A stretch of DNA of 64,000 bases. Origin: Streptomyces sp. NBC_00654 (GTDB taxonomy: Bacteria > Actinomycetota > Actinomycetes > Streptomycetales > Streptomycetaceae). The notes under the pieces are model-generated. The model did not search any database, was not told the DNA's origin, and saw only the letters and a program-made list of their open reading frames with translations. A program made the translations under genes and the position numbers. This document shows positions 52,005 through 61,396 of this stretch, one piece after another. Each line of letters starts with the position of its first letter. The stretch's first letter is position 1. The stretch spans positions 1,116,001 to 1,180,000 of the forward strand of contig NZ_JAPEOB010000002.1 in assembly GCF_026341775.1 (NCBI RefSeq). Direction: 5' to 3'.

Positions 52005-55000
52005 TAGAGATCTGGGTACGTAATTTCTTTGGGGTGATCCCTCAGGCTCTTCAGCGTCAGCACGCCCTGTTCTACTTTATCGACAAGGAATAGCTCACGA
52101 GTCTTGCAATCGGAGCATACGTCCACGGACGCCAGGGGCCAAAGGTCGAGCGGGGCTTTCGTAGGGCCGTTCCCTACATAGATGTGCTTGGGTCTCAACG
52201 GGCGCTGACTGGATTCCTCAATAGGTTCCCAAGCCGGGTGGCTCCCACGGAGACGCTGCTTTACAAGGTTGAAAGAGGCCATATCGAGGTACTCGCACCG
52301 CTCGACCCAATCCCAATGCGTAGTGGCGAGCCAAGATACCGATCTAAGGGTCCGCAGGACAAGGTGTTCAAGTTCATCTGCAGCGTCGCCGATCTCGTGC
52401 ATTTCACGCACGCCATGTGCATGGGCTGACCCACTATTTCTGAATTCCTTGATACCTCTAAGTAGCAAGTGTGCATCCCCGCGAGCGTCAGGATCTAGGA
52501 TCGCCCACCCTGGCGCGGCCTGCCAGCCAAGAATCGTCGTCCATGTGCCGAAGGTGGCACCGGATCGAAATTTCTGCCTCAAAGTCTTGAGGAACTCTTC
52601 CCTGTCAGCCTGAGCCAGCTCTGCCAGGGCGATGATCCCGAGTGTTCGCGCGATGCCTTCCCCGAGCTTTAGCAGGGAATCCATTCGCTCCGCCGGATGA
52701 GTACTTGGCGCAATACTGCTGATTCGGTACCTTCGGGCCAGTGCTGCCACATGAAATGGGTAGCTCCATTCTGCCCGCGACACTGGATCTTCGAGTGCCT
52801 GCGTCAGTCCACCAATCAATAGTGCCTCGGCATCAGCCGCTTGTATGGTCCTGCGCAGTTCTTGAATATTTGAGTCTGTTCCTGAGAATACGTTCGGCAG
52901 CAGGTCAGATGTCGCGGCTCGGAGCCTGTGTCGGGCGGACTGCACATTCTCAAGGAGATCGTCAAATTCCTCGGCCCCGACAACGTCGACAGGAACCGGC
53001 AGCATCATCAGGTCAGATCCTGCTGGCAACTCCTTCGTAGCTGCTGGGGAATTTAGCCACTCGCAGAGGGCTCTACCGGTCCTTGGATCCTGAGGGTTGA
53101 GGACGATCAGGGATGTGACAGCTTGGCCGAAGAGTTGAGGTAGAAGACGCCAGCTTCCCGACCGCCCCACGATGTCACCGCCGGCGCACGGCGTCAGCGC
53201 AGTTGTTCCTTCAGGCGGAGAAGAAAGCTCCAGAGCGGAATCAACCACGTGAAGATCTTGAGCTCGCAGATAGCGGAGCTTCTCCTTCAAGTAGGAGCTT
53301 GCGTCCTCGGGTGACTCCTCGGTTTCGCTGTTTTGGGGATCAATTCTCTCAGTCACAGGGCGACAGAAATCTTCGAGCGGTGCAAAGGTAGCCTTGAGTC
53401 GGGCCGCGAAAAACAGTTCCGGCCTGATCTGATAGCCCGTCTTGGTCTTGGCCGGGTCGATCCAGGCGTCCGGAATTTTCGGTTTGATCTCGCGCGCGAG
53501 GTAGTCATCGACATCCGCGCCCAGGGGAATCCTCTTGTACTCACGCAACTTCGCGTCTGCCTCTACCACCCCCCTCACCCGCTGGATTTCGCCTCTTGGG
53601 TCCCGTACACCAATCGCGTCACGCACTGCTTTGGCGAACGGTCCTCCTGTGGGCCAACTCAGGCCAGCCGCCGCCACGACCCTCTTCATCGCAGTCAGCG
53701 CCTGCGCCTGCGTGTCCCAGGATGAGCCCCGCAGTGTCCTCACGGCAGCCACGAACTGCTCACTCTTTTCAAGCCTCTGTACCGACTTCGCCGCTGCCAG
53801 CGCTGTAAGCGTTTCGTCGTTGGCCTCAAAGCGGAACTTCAATGGCTGTTCTACCGTGACCTGCTGGTACCCGAAGTATTCGTTGGGGAGAACCTTCACC
53901 CTGGCATGACGTGGATTCTTGGGGTCTTGCGAAATCTGCAGCGCCTGTTCGTAAAGCTCAGCGATCGCACGGACGTGCTCGTTGCCTACTTCCCGACGCT
54001 TATCCCCCAGGGACTTGCGCATCTTCTGCCACTCGTCACGCGCATCCAGCAAGACCACTCGGCCGTTACGGTCAGATTTCTTGCGATTCGTGAGAATCCA
54101 GAGGTATGTAAAAATGCCAGTGTTGTAGAACAACTGCTCGGGAAGGGCGATGATTCCCTCCAGCCAGTCGTTTTCCAGTATCCATCGCCGGATTTCAGAT
54201 TCGCCCGATCCGGCCGCACCATTTGACAGGGGTGATCCGTTGAAAATGATCGCGACACGGGAACCCCCCTCTCCGTTCGCGTCTACCGGCTTCATTTTGG
54301 AGATCATGTGCTGAAGAAATAGAAACGAGCCGTCGTTGATACGCGGCAGTCCGGCGCCGAAGCGGCCGGACGCGCCGAGGTCCTGGTGCTCCCGCTCAAC
54401 CTCTGCCTTTGCTTTTTTCCATTCTATGCCGTATGGAGGATTAGCAAGTAGGTAGTCGAACTTTCGCTGCGCATGCCCATCATCGGTAAGGGAATTGCCG
54501 AACGCAATATTGCCTGGACCCTTTCCCTTGATCAAGAAATCCGACTGGCAGAGAGCCCACGACTCTGGGTTTAGCTCCTGCCCGTACACGTCGACGGTCG
54601 TATCTGGATTCAGCGCCTTAATGTGATCTTCGGCGGCGCTAAGCATTCCGCCCGTGCCGCATGCCGGGTCCATGACGGTGCGGATAGCGCCAGGAGCAGT
54701 GACGATATCACTATCCGGGGACAGCAAAAGATTGACTGTCAGCCTGATAACGTCACGTGGGGTAAAATGCTCACCGGCCGTCTCATTGGAGTGCTCGGCG
54801 AACCGGCGAATGAGCTCCTCGAATACAGGGCTCATTCTGTGGTCGGGAACAACATCAGGGCGCAGATCGAGATCGGAAAATTTACCGATCACATGTTGGA
54901 GCAGCCCAGCGCCGTCCAGCCGTCGGGTCTGCCCGTCGAAATCAAAGCGATCCAGAATCTCGCGAGCTTCGTCCGAGAACGCCCTTACGTAGATTTGGAG

Positions 55001-55297
55001 ATTTTTCGCCGCGTTCGCCGGATCTGAGGCGATTTCCCTCAGCGTCAGGTGACTCGTGTTGTAGAAGACGTGTCCAGAGGCACGCTGAAGGAGACCCTTC
55101 GCCGCGATCTCGCTGTCCTCATACTGGTCAGCGAGATCCGCAACTTTGTCGCGCGTTGGCTCTAGTACGCACTCCAGTCGGCGCAACACAGTAAACGGCA
55201 GGATCACCTTCCCGTAATCGGATTTCTTATAGTCACCACGCAAAAGGTCAGCGACGGACCAGATCAAACCAGTTAGGTGCTGCACGCCGTCGTTCAC
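52004..55297 (-). CDS. type I-like N6-adenine methylase / recognition / HEPN-like fusion, 3' end altered by IS
   Basis: 1097 residues. Residues 1-160 resemble the HsdM N-terminal helical domain. Methylase motif I DPACGTGG is at 210-217 and motif IV NPPYG at 286-290. About residues 600-850 look like a specificity (target recognition) region (GGDIVGRSG, LNPQDPRTGRALCEWLNS). The C-terminal part is helical with RNSGSAHAHG, HEPN/Swt1-like. Fusion of M, S-like and HEPN-like parts suggests a self-contained modification/abortive device; no HsdR is present in the window. GTG 55297 follows GGGGGG. The stop TAA lies exactly at the IS boundary, so the original C-terminus was probably longer. Confidence 0.8.
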   Translation of the reverse strand: MNDGVQHLTGLIWSVADLLRGDYKKSDYGKVILPFTVLRRLECVLEPTRDKVADLADQYEDSEIAAKGLLQRASGHVFYNTSHLTLREIASDPANAAKNLQIYVRAFSDEAREILDRFDFDGQTRRLDGAGLLQHVIGKFSDLDLRPDVVPDHRMSPVFEELIRRFAEHSNETAGEHFTPRDVIRLTVNLLLSPDSDIVTAPGAIRTVMDPACGTGGMLSAAEDHIKALNPDTTVDVYGQELNPESWALCQSDFLIKGKGPGNIAFGNSLTDDGHAQRKFDYLLANPPYGIEWKKAKAEVEREHQDLGASGRFGAGLPRINDGSFLFLQHMISKMKPVDANGEGGSRVAIIFNGSPLSNGAAGSGESEIRRWILENDWLEGIIALPEQLFYNTGIFTYLWILTNRKKSDRNGRVVLLDARDEWQKMRKSLGDKRREVGNEHVRAIAELYEQALQISQDPKNPRHARVKVLPNEYFGYQQVTVEQPLKFRFEANDETLTALAAAKSVQRLEKSEQFVAAVRTLRGSSWDTQAQALTAMKRVVAAAGLSWPTGGPFAKAVRDAIGVRDPRGEIQRVRGVVEADAKLREYKRIPLGADVDDYLAREIKPKIPDAWIDPAKTKTGYQIRPELFFAARLKATFAPLEDFCRPVTERIDPQNSETEESPEDASSYLKEKLRYLRAQDLHVVDSALELSSPPEGTTALTPCAGGDIVGRSGSWRLLPQLFGQAVTSLIVLNPQDPRTGRALCEWLNSPAATKELPAGSDLMMLPVPVDVVGAEEFDDLLENVQSARHRLRAATSDLLPNVFSGTDSNIQELRRTIQAADAEALLIGGLTQALEDPVSRAEWSYPFHVAALARRYRISSIAPSTHPAERMDSLLKLGEGIARTLGIIALAELAQADREEFLKTLRQKFRSGATFGTWTTILGWQAAPGWAILDPDARGDAHLLLRGIKEFRNSGSAHAHGVREMHEIGDAADELEHLVLRTLRSVSWLATTHWDWVERCEYLDMASFNLVKQRLRGSHPAWEPIEESSQRPLRPKHIYVGNGPTKAPLDLWPLASVDVCSDCKTRELFLVDKVEQGVLTLKSLRDHPKEITYPDL

Positions 55298-55462
55298 TGA
55301 AGCCCCCCGAACAGATAGCCAATGTTCAAGGAGGATCGTCCCATGGGCGAGCAGTGCGAGGGGCAAGAACTGCCAACAAGCCGCTCATTGGTGCCCAGCC
55401 TCAGTTCGGAGAAGCAGCGCTCCGATCCCTCGCTCCTACGCACCGAGTCAAGGTCCTCATGC

Positions 55463-56127
55463 TTAACGGGGCGTCCGTACGGTTGAGACCCACAATTCAC
55501 CGATGCGGAAGCCGCCGTCACTCAGCCACTCGACGACGACCCGGTCGCGGGCCGAGTTCACCTCCTCCAACAGGACCTCGCGGGCGCCGTCCGGCAGCAT
55601 CTTCTTATGCCGGCGCTTCAGTTCCTTCGGCGCGAGCGGGTTCGCGTCCATGCTCCGCTTGAGGTGTCCGAGCAGGGCGCGGTCCTTGTCCTGCTGCGTC
55701 GGCATCCGCTTCAGGTTCAGCTCCTGGACGAGCGCAGTGTTGATGCCGAGCTCAGCCTGCCGCAGGTAGAAGCCCTTCAGACAGGTGGCCGCCCCGCGCA
55801 GAGCGTCGTTCTGGTAGGGGCGCTAACCCACCCGCCACGGGGCCCGTAGGGCATCGGGATCTTCGCCCCGACGGCCCCCATGTACCGCTTGAGATCGCGG
55901 AAGACCACGCTCTCGGGCGTTAGCCCCTCATGCTCCAGCCACCGCAGATGATCGACGAGCAGGTATGCATACGTCCTGTCCGAACCCGTGCCCGCGTACT
56001 TCGACAGGTACCAGTCGGCCCCGGGATGCAGCCCGCTCGCCGAGTCGAAGACGGTGTACGAGCAGCGGCCGTTCCGGTGCCGCACCTTCTCCACCCGGAG
56101 CTGACCGAGTGCCAAGCTCTGTGCCAC
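55463..56127 (-). pseudogene. tyrosine recombinase fragment with frameshift
   Basis: From about GTG 56127 the frame encodes an integrase N-terminal region (SYTVFDSASGLHPGADWYLS, AYLLVDHLRWLEHEGLTPES, FRDLKRYMGAV). Near 55815 the frame changes and continues as GAATCLKGFYLRQAELGINT ... ARDRVVVEWLSDGGFRIGEL, the start of the catalytic domain, then stops. The catalytic R-H-R-Y residues beyond are missing. It is a relic, unrelated to the TnsABC machinery. Confidence 0.75.
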
Positions 56128-56443
56128 GTGACCTCCCTGCCGACTGAGCTGACATCGCGAACATCGCGACGCCGGTCGGCAAACGAGGTCGGGATGTCCC
56201 CAGTCACAGCCCAAGGCGGACGTCACGAACAGCGCTCCTGTAGGCAGGAAAACACGGAGAGACAAAGGAGTGGTGGCACTGGGAAGAAGGGTGTGTCACC
56301 GCCGCCTCGAAAGCCACTGCGCGAGCCTGAGACGGCTCTGCCCCGTTCAAGCCTGTGGTGACACCATGGCTGCATCGCTCTCGTGCAACCGGCAGCTCAG
56401 GTCCGCGCGAAGCGAGGTCATCTGGCCACGTTCAGAGCACGGC
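56128..56443. other. gap between recombinase relic and tniQ
   Basis: About 315 bp after the 3' end of tniQ. No supported gene or hairpin was found. Confidence 0.5.
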
Positions 56444-57316
56444 CTAACTTCGTCGCGGCTGCTCAGGCCAGCCGCGGGACAACCGGTAGCACTTGCGCGA
56501 GCACCATCGCCGAGTCCAGCCGTCCTTGCGGCGGTCAATGGGTTTCTGGCACTGGCCGCACGACACCGGCCCAAAGAAGATGGATGGGTCAGAACCCCCA
56601 GACGACCATGTTCGGCAACGGCGGCTGCACCAGCGGCGAGGGGGATCGGCTAGCGACTTCGCTTCTATCGGGATGCCGCAGAACACGCATGTCCTGGAAG
56701 GCAAGGGAAGCCCGTCCCTCTCGATCAGCAGGTCCCAGCGGGAGACCTGCAGTTCGCATGTCTCCGAGCAGGTGCGCTTGGCGATTTGAGGGGCCGGCGG
56801 CATGAGGCCTTCGCAAGCGGCGCAATCGCGGAATGGCTGCTGGTCAGCCGCGTCCTCTTCGCGGGAACGACGTTCGATGTAGGCCACTCTGCGGCAGGCA
56901 GAGGAACAGAGCCGGTGACGTTGACCGAACTGGATCTTCATCGGCTGCCGGCAGATTCGGCAGGGTTCCATGACTGGATGCTTCTGGGGGACGCGGCATC
57001 GAGTCGAGCAGTAAACGGGCATGACGCCGAACGTGCGGGTGACCGCGAAGTCGGAGCCGCATCTCTTGCACTTGACGGTGTCAAGCGTCTTCCGTAGCTG
57101 TTCGGGGTCACGGCCGGTGACGGCGGCGATCCGTGCCCAAGTTGGACGGCCCTGATATCTGGGCGGTCCTGCGAGGAAGCGCCGCAGGTAGGCGGGCGGA
57201 AGGCAGTTGGCGCGGGCAAGGCGGGCGACGAAGGGGTAACAGCCTTCACCGGCAATCGGCCGGACCTGGAAGGGAAGCTTGGTGATCGGCTCGCTGTCCA
57301 CGGTCGAGTGGGTCAC
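56444..57316 (-). CDS. tniQ: TniQ/TnsD-type target selector with five zinc fingers
   Basis: 290 residues. Residues 10-45 carry the TniQ start pattern (LPFQVRPIAGEGCYPFVARL, then ARAN) and residues 55-80 a short helix-turn-helix-like region. The rest is an array of five CX2C ... CX3C fingers: C83/C86/C103/C107, C119/C122/C137/C141, C165/C168/C183/C187, C210/C213/C230/C234, C253/C256/C272/C276. Classic TnsD has a single N-terminal zinc finger followed by HTH domains, so this array is unusual. The GTG start overlaps the tnsC stop (GTGA). It probably directs the transposon to its target DNA. Confidence 0.85.
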   Translation of the reverse strand: MTHSTVDSEPITKLPFQVRPIAGEGCYPFVARLARANCLPPAYLRRFLAGPPRYQGRPTWARIAAVTGRDPEQLRKTLDTVKCKRCGSDFAVTRTFGVMPVYCSTRCRVPQKHPVMEPCRICRQPMKIQFGQRHRLCSSACRRVAYIERRSREEDAADQQPFRDCAACEGLMPPAPQIAKRTCSETCELQVSRWDLLIERDGLPLPSRTCVFCGIPIEAKSLADPPRRWCSRRCRTWSSGGSDPSIFFGPVSCGQCQKPIDRRKDGWTRRWCSRKCYRLSRGWPEQPRRS

Positions 57317-58344
57317 TTGTCCGCGTCCGAGAGGCCGCCGGGGTGCCTGCGACGGGAGGCGATGTCCAGGTCGACGGCCAAAAGGCCGGACTTGGTGATC
57401 TTCTCGGCGCCGGTGAGGATGGCATCCACGGCAGCTCCGCGGAGCTGATGGGAAAGGGTGCCGATCATGCCGCCCGTTCGGGTGTGCAGGAAGCGGTCCA
57501 AGCGAGTCAGGGTGCCACGTGTGTGCTGGTGCAGCAGGAGGTTCGCCTCCATCTGCGCGACCAAGCCCTTCCACTCCTTGTTGTAGGGGAAGGGGTGGGT
57601 GGCCACCGAGGTGAAGCGGGCGGCGATCTGGTCGCCGCGGGTGCCGGACAGCAGGCCGCTGCCTTCGATGTCGATGCCGGCGTAGGCGAACGTCGCGGGG
57701 ATGCGCTCGGAGAAGTACTTGAGTGTGTCGGACGCCTCGGCTCCCGTGCGGGTGTGCAGGGAGATGTTGTGGATCTCGTCGACTAGGACGAGGCCGGTGC
57801 GGGCCTTGGTGCAGACGCCGACCACGGCTTCGGTGAGGTCAGTGATGTTGGAGCTTCGCAGGACCGGGAGGCCGAGGAAACGGGCGAACTCAGCCGCGAT
57901 CATGCGGGGTGTCGCGGCGGGCGGGACGGTGATGTAGATGACCGGTATGCGCTCGTCCTGGCCAGGGTGCCGGCGGCGGTCTTGCAGCTCGTGCGCCAGC
58001 CCGAGCTGGGTCAGGGCGATCGTCTTGCCGGTGTTGGCCGGGCCGGTGACGATGAGGCCCCGACGGGCGCTGATGGCGCCGCGGTTGAGGATGACCAGGC
58101 GGCGTCCGCAGGTGACGGTGTGCCGGACGGTTGAGGTGGCGACCACCTGCAGGCGGGCATGGTGGTCGAGCCGGTCCTCGTCGTACTGATACCTGTCCTC
58201 TTTGGTCAGGGCGTCGTACTCGTCCTGCGTCACCATGGCCATCGGCTCGCTGATCGCCTCCGCGATGAACTCGCGCCAGCCAGGCAGGGCTGTCAGATAG
58301 CGGCCGAACTCGTCTACCGGCTGGTCTGCCAGCGGCGTGCTCAC
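57313..58344 (-). CDS. tnsC: TnsC/TniB-type AAA+ transposition regulator
   Basis: 343 residues. Walker A GPANTGKT at 101-108, Walker B LVLVDEIHNI at about 185-194, and a sensor region (TFAYAGIDIEGSGLLSG). It forms ATP-dependent filaments that link the target complex to TnsAB. The ATG overlaps the tnsB stop (ATGA) and the stop overlaps tniQ, so all four genes are coupled. Confidence 0.92.
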   Translation of the reverse strand: MSTPLADQPVDEFGRYLTALPGWREFIAEAISEPMAMVTQDEYDALTKEDRYQYDEDRLDHHARLQVVATSTVRHTVTCGRRLVILNRGAISARRGLIVTGPANTGKTIALTQLGLAHELQDRRRHPGQDERIPVIYITVPPAATPRMIAAEFARFLGLPVLRSSNITDLTEAVVGVCTKARTGLVLVDEIHNISLHTRTGAEASDTLKYFSERIPATFAYAGIDIEGSGLLSGTRGDQIAARFTSVATHPFPYNKEWKGLVAQMEANLLLHQHTRGTLTRLDRFLHTRTGGMIGTLSHQLRGAAVDAILTGAEKITKSGLLAVDLDIASRRRHPGGLSDADK

Positions 58345-60422
58345 GAACGTCTCCAGGGGTCCTCAAGCGGGTCAAAGATGCCCAGCGGGATCACTTCGGC
58401 CATCGTTTCCTCGTCCTCCGCCGGCGGCTCCGGCGAGGGTTGCGTCTCCGGTCGCGGCGGAGGCATGGCTGCTGCCGGTGTAGTGGCCTTGGTCCGGGCC
58501 GTAACACGACGGTCCGCCTTGGACCGCTTGGCCTTCCGGTTGTTTGCCGCCGGCTGTTCCGGGCCGGCGTGGGCGCGGGTCAGCAGGGCGGAGACGGCCT
58601 TGGCGAGTTCTTCCTCCGTGGCCTTGGGCAACTGGTGGCTGACGTGGTCCCAGGCGAGGTCACCGAAGGGAACGGGCGCGCGGTTCAAGTACTTCCAGGT
58701 TGCCTGGATCCACTCGCCTTCGCCGCGGTGGTTGCGTACCCAAACGCGGGAGACATCGTAGGGGTCACGGTGGACTTCCCAGAGCCCACGCTTGGCGGTG
58801 ACCCCTGAGTCGCGCCGTCGCATCGGCCCCAGCTCGGGGGCATCGTAGGTGCGGTTGTTGATCCGAATTCCGTAGGAGTTGACGGCCCGCCAGGCCGCTG
58901 GGAGGAGTTCGACATAGTCCTGCCCGCTGAGAGCGACCGGGACGTAGCCGCAGGCCTCGACCAGCGCGGCGTACTTCTGGTTCGGCGTGAACAGCCGGCC
59001 CGGATGGTCGGGATCTCGCAGCCCCTCGTGAGGGCGGTTCTGCCAGTGGGCGACGATCCACTCGTCCAGTAATTCCTGCAGTTCGGGCAGAGCCCACAGG
59101 TTCTCGCGCTCCGGGTGACGGCCACGGTGGTCGGTGTTGCGGCCGGTGTAGCCGGGGAGGAACTGGGCGAACATCGTGGCGACGGAGCCGAGCATCTTCT
59201 CGATGTGGCCCTTTTCGAAGGGCGAGCCCTTGTGCGTGGGCTGGAAGTCGATCTCCAGGAACCGGCAGGAGGCCCGGAAGTTGCGCGAGACGAACACCTT
59301 GCCGTGATCGCAGACGATCATCTCCGGGACGATCACCGGCTTGGCTGCCGCGTGCTCCAGACGCTCATCGAGGGTCAGCATCCGGGCATGCGGCAGCACC
59401 GAGCGGGACATCTTCAACGCGTCGACCCAGCCTGGTCTCATCAGCTCCGGGGTGACCGTGCGGGCCAGCAGCACGCTGGCGTCGACGGACTTCGTCGTGG
59501 GCCTGAGCACCGCCGCGGCCAGTGTCCTGGTGGCGACGTCGATCATGCCGGTGAGTTCGACCTTGCCGACCACTCCGTTGTCGAGGCGGACCATGACGTC
59601 CAGCGGTGTGGAGTCGATCTGCATGACTTCACCCGGAGCCGACACCGTCAACTCACCGAACGGGGCCGCGGCCCCATGGGCCTTCGACCTGCGTGTGACG
59701 GCCGACCCGGTCGCATGTGTGCCTACCGTCAGCTTCGCCACCAGTCGGTAGAGAGTCCGTCGCGAGGGCAGCTCGGCCAGGTTCCCGCCATTCTCCCGAA
59801 TGATCTCCCCGGTCCTCCAGATCAGGTAGGCCCCGTTGCGTGTCGAGGTCTCGACGCCCTCCTTGATCGCCTGCCGCATCGCCTCGACGACGGCGTCGGG
59901 CACGTCACCGAACTCCTTGCGCTTGCGGACCGAGCGGTGATCGACCAGCCGAGCCAGGCCGACCAGGCCTTCCTCCGTGTAACGGCGTCGCCGGAGGCCC
60001 ACCGCTCCGGTCTTGATCTCGTGGCCGAGGGCGGTCAGTTCAGCCGCCTTGGCCTTCTGGCGCGAGGTCACCGATGTGCCCGGTCCGTAGCCCGGTCGCG
60101 GTGGTGTGCCCGGTTCGGCGCCTGGCGGCAGCCCGTGCAGGACCTCAAGGACATGTCCTTCCCACCACAGTGCACGCTTCATCACCTCGGGTGCGAAGGT
60201 CTCCAACAGACCGGACTGGGGCAGAGGCATGCGTTCGGGCTGGAACAGGATCTCGAAGTCCGCGGTTTCGAACAGGTCAATCAGAGCGACAACGCGGTGC
60301 GGTGCCTCGGCGTCCTCCAGTACCGCCGCCCGTGCGGTGACCTCGAGAACACCCCTCACCTGGCCCTCGAACCGGACCCTTTGGCCGACCACCAAGGCCG
60401 TCGGCCGCTTCAAGCTGCCCAT
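58341..60422 (-). CDS. tnsB: TnsB-type DDE transposase
   Basis: 693 residues. The DDE core has D270 (MQIDSTPLDV), D372 (IVCDHGKVFVS) and E408 (GHIEKM) with the usual D-35-E spacing. The N-terminal DNA-binding helices span about 110-240 (RRRTLYRL-type region) and a beta-barrel domain with a C-terminal tail for TnsC binding follows. ATG 60422 follows GGAGGAG and overlaps tnsA by 13 bp. It binds the TTGATC-type repeats at the element ends and joins the 3' ends to target DNA. Confidence 0.95.
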   Translation of the reverse strand: MGSLKRPTALVVGQRVRFEGQVRGVLEVTARAAVLEDAEAPHRVVALIDLFETADFEILFQPERMPLPQSGLLETFAPEVMKRALWWEGHVLEVLHGLPPGAEPGTPPRPGYGPGTSVTSRQKAKAAELTALGHEIKTGAVGLRRRRYTEEGLVGLARLVDHRSVRKRKEFGDVPDAVVEAMRQAIKEGVETSTRNGAYLIWRTGEIIRENGGNLAELPSRRTLYRLVAKLTVGTHATGSAVTRRSKAHGAAAPFGELTVSAPGEVMQIDSTPLDVMVRLDNGVVGKVELTGMIDVATRTLAAAVLRPTTKSVDASVLLARTVTPELMRPGWVDALKMSRSVLPHARMLTLDERLEHAAAKPVIVPEMIVCDHGKVFVSRNFRASCRFLEIDFQPTHKGSPFEKGHIEKMLGSVATMFAQFLPGYTGRNTDHRGRHPERENLWALPELQELLDEWIVAHWQNRPHEGLRDPDHPGRLFTPNQKYAALVEACGYVPVALSGQDYVELLPAAWRAVNSYGIRINNRTYDAPELGPMRRRDSGVTAKRGLWEVHRDPYDVSRVWVRNHRGEGEWIQATWKYLNRAPVPFGDLAWDHVSHQLPKATEEELAKAVSALLTRAHAGPEQPAANNRKAKRSKADRRVTARTKATTPAAAMPPPRPETQPSPEPPAEDEETMAEVIPLGIFDPLEDPWRRS

Positions 60423-61171
60423 CGGATCTCCTCCGCCCAGACGAGGCTGTCGCTCTCCATAAGTCCTCCCGCCAGATCGGTCCTCAGAGCGCCGGACCAC
60501 AACAGATGGAACAGCACCGGCAGAACTTGCAACCGGTCTCCGACCAGCCCGGCACCCTCCCATAGCCCCATCGGTTCCCGGAAGACCTCCAAGAGGCCAT
60601 CCCTCACCGCCACCGGTCGGCCGCAGCGGGCCCGCCGGTATCGGGACAGCCAGCGGATGTTCGCCATGAACACCGGCTCGGGCCGCCCGACCCACTCGAA
60701 CTCCCATCCCACGGCTCTGCAAGCATGCTCGGCCGCCTCGAACGCCTCTCGCGTCGCCCCGTCCATCTCGTCCGCAGCACGGACGTCAACGACACGGGCG
60801 CGTCCGTCGGACAGCCGGACGAAGTAGTCAGGGGCATGCCGGCGCTTGCGTGTGCCGTCGTGCCAGTGCAGGCAGAACGGCTGCGAGGCGATCGCGACCA
60901 CCTGCGGATCACGGTCCAGCAAGATCAGCCGGTCCCGCTCCAGCCACGACTCGTAGCCCACGTGATCCCGCAGCGTCGCCGAGTAGTACCAGCCGGCGAA
61001 CCCGTGACCGCCTTTGTGCCAGCTGAACTCCCGCACCGGGTCCACAGCCTCGAACGGCGTATCCCAGCTAGACCCAAGCGATCGGCGTACGAGCGACCCA
61101 TTGACAGAAAAGGCCAGGTCAAAGGATGTGAGGGTAGCCTCTTCGAACACGCCAAGGGGTGCCCCCACCAC
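60410..61171 (-). CDS. tnsA: TnsA-type endonuclease
   Basis: About 253 residues. The catalytic domain has YESWLERDRLILLDRDPQVV, then SQPFCLHWHDG, and the HAPDYFVRL ... VVDVRAAD motif, where the usual Lys of the D-x-K is Arg, a variation I believe is common in actinobacterial TnsA. It cleaves the 5' ends so that the element moves by cut-and-paste. The start is uncertain: GTG 61216 lies within the transposon-end repeats, and GTG 61171 or GTG 61150 are better placed. Confidence 0.88.
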   Translation of the reverse strand: MVGAPLGVFEEATLTSFDLAFSVNGSLVRRSLGSSWDTPFEAVDPVREFSWHKGGHGFAGWYYSATLRDHVGYESWLERDRLILLDRDPQVVAIASQPFCLHWHDGTRKRRHAPDYFVRLSDGRARVVDVRAADEMDGATREAFEAAEHACRAVGWEFEWVGRPEPVFMANIRWLSRYRRARCGRPVAVRDGLLEVFREPMGLWEGAGLVGDRLQVLPVLFHLLWSGALRTDLAGGLMESDSLVWAEEIRWAA

Positions 61172-61239
61172 ATCCCCCGCCCACCTGTACGCCGAATGAT
61201 CAACCTTCGGTGGCACAAACTAGCGTTGATCATCCTTCG

Positions 61240-61275
61240 CTGGCAATCGATCAACGATCACTGTCACAGGTCACC
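61240..61275 (-). repeat. right terminal inverted repeat of the Tn7-like element
   Basis: Complement of the left end (34 of 36 positions). Further inward lie AAGGATGATCAACG and AAGGTTGATC, probable TnsB sites that overlap the tnsA promoter, so TnsB may control its own operon. Confidence 0.9.
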
Positions 61276-61319
61276 CGGATCCAGTCGTGACAGCTCGGCC
61301 CCGCCCTGCGCCGTTGACG

Positions 61320-61357
61320 CCGAAGGGGCGTACGGGTAACCCCGTACGCCCCTTCGG
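61320..61357. terminator. perfect 17-bp hairpin terminator after the CPBP gene
   Basis: CCGAAGGGGCGTACGGG pairs fully with CCCGTACGCCCCTTCGG around TAAC. It lies between the transposon end and the 3' end of the CPBP gene. Confidence 0.9.
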
Positions 61358-61396
61358 TACCAGCGACCGGCCGGCCCTCGCCCCGGCCGGCCCGTG

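Larger units (their letters stand above)
40185..61268. mobile_element. 21-kb Tn7-like transposon with defence cargo
   Basis: The two ends are inverted copies starting TGTGACAG and continuing GATCGTTGATCG, with additional internal TTGATC-type sites at both ends. A complete tnsA-tnsB-tnsC-tniQ operon reads inward from the right end, as in Tn7. No Cas genes are present. The interior carries defence-type genes (HEPN-like, ABC-three-component, methylase fusion) and secondary insertions. The flanking genes (padR, CPBP protein) are unrelated to the classic glmS site. No 5-bp direct target duplication is visible: the 5 bases outside the ends are TGACC and GGTCA, which are complements. Confidence 0.88.

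Noticed and set aside
59115..60827. 570-codon plus-strand frame opposite tnsB
   Set aside because: Antisense shadow; tnsB has the complete DDE triad.
40185..61268. CRISPR-associated transposon
   Set aside because: No cas gene and no repeat array is present; TniQ is of the zinc-finger type.
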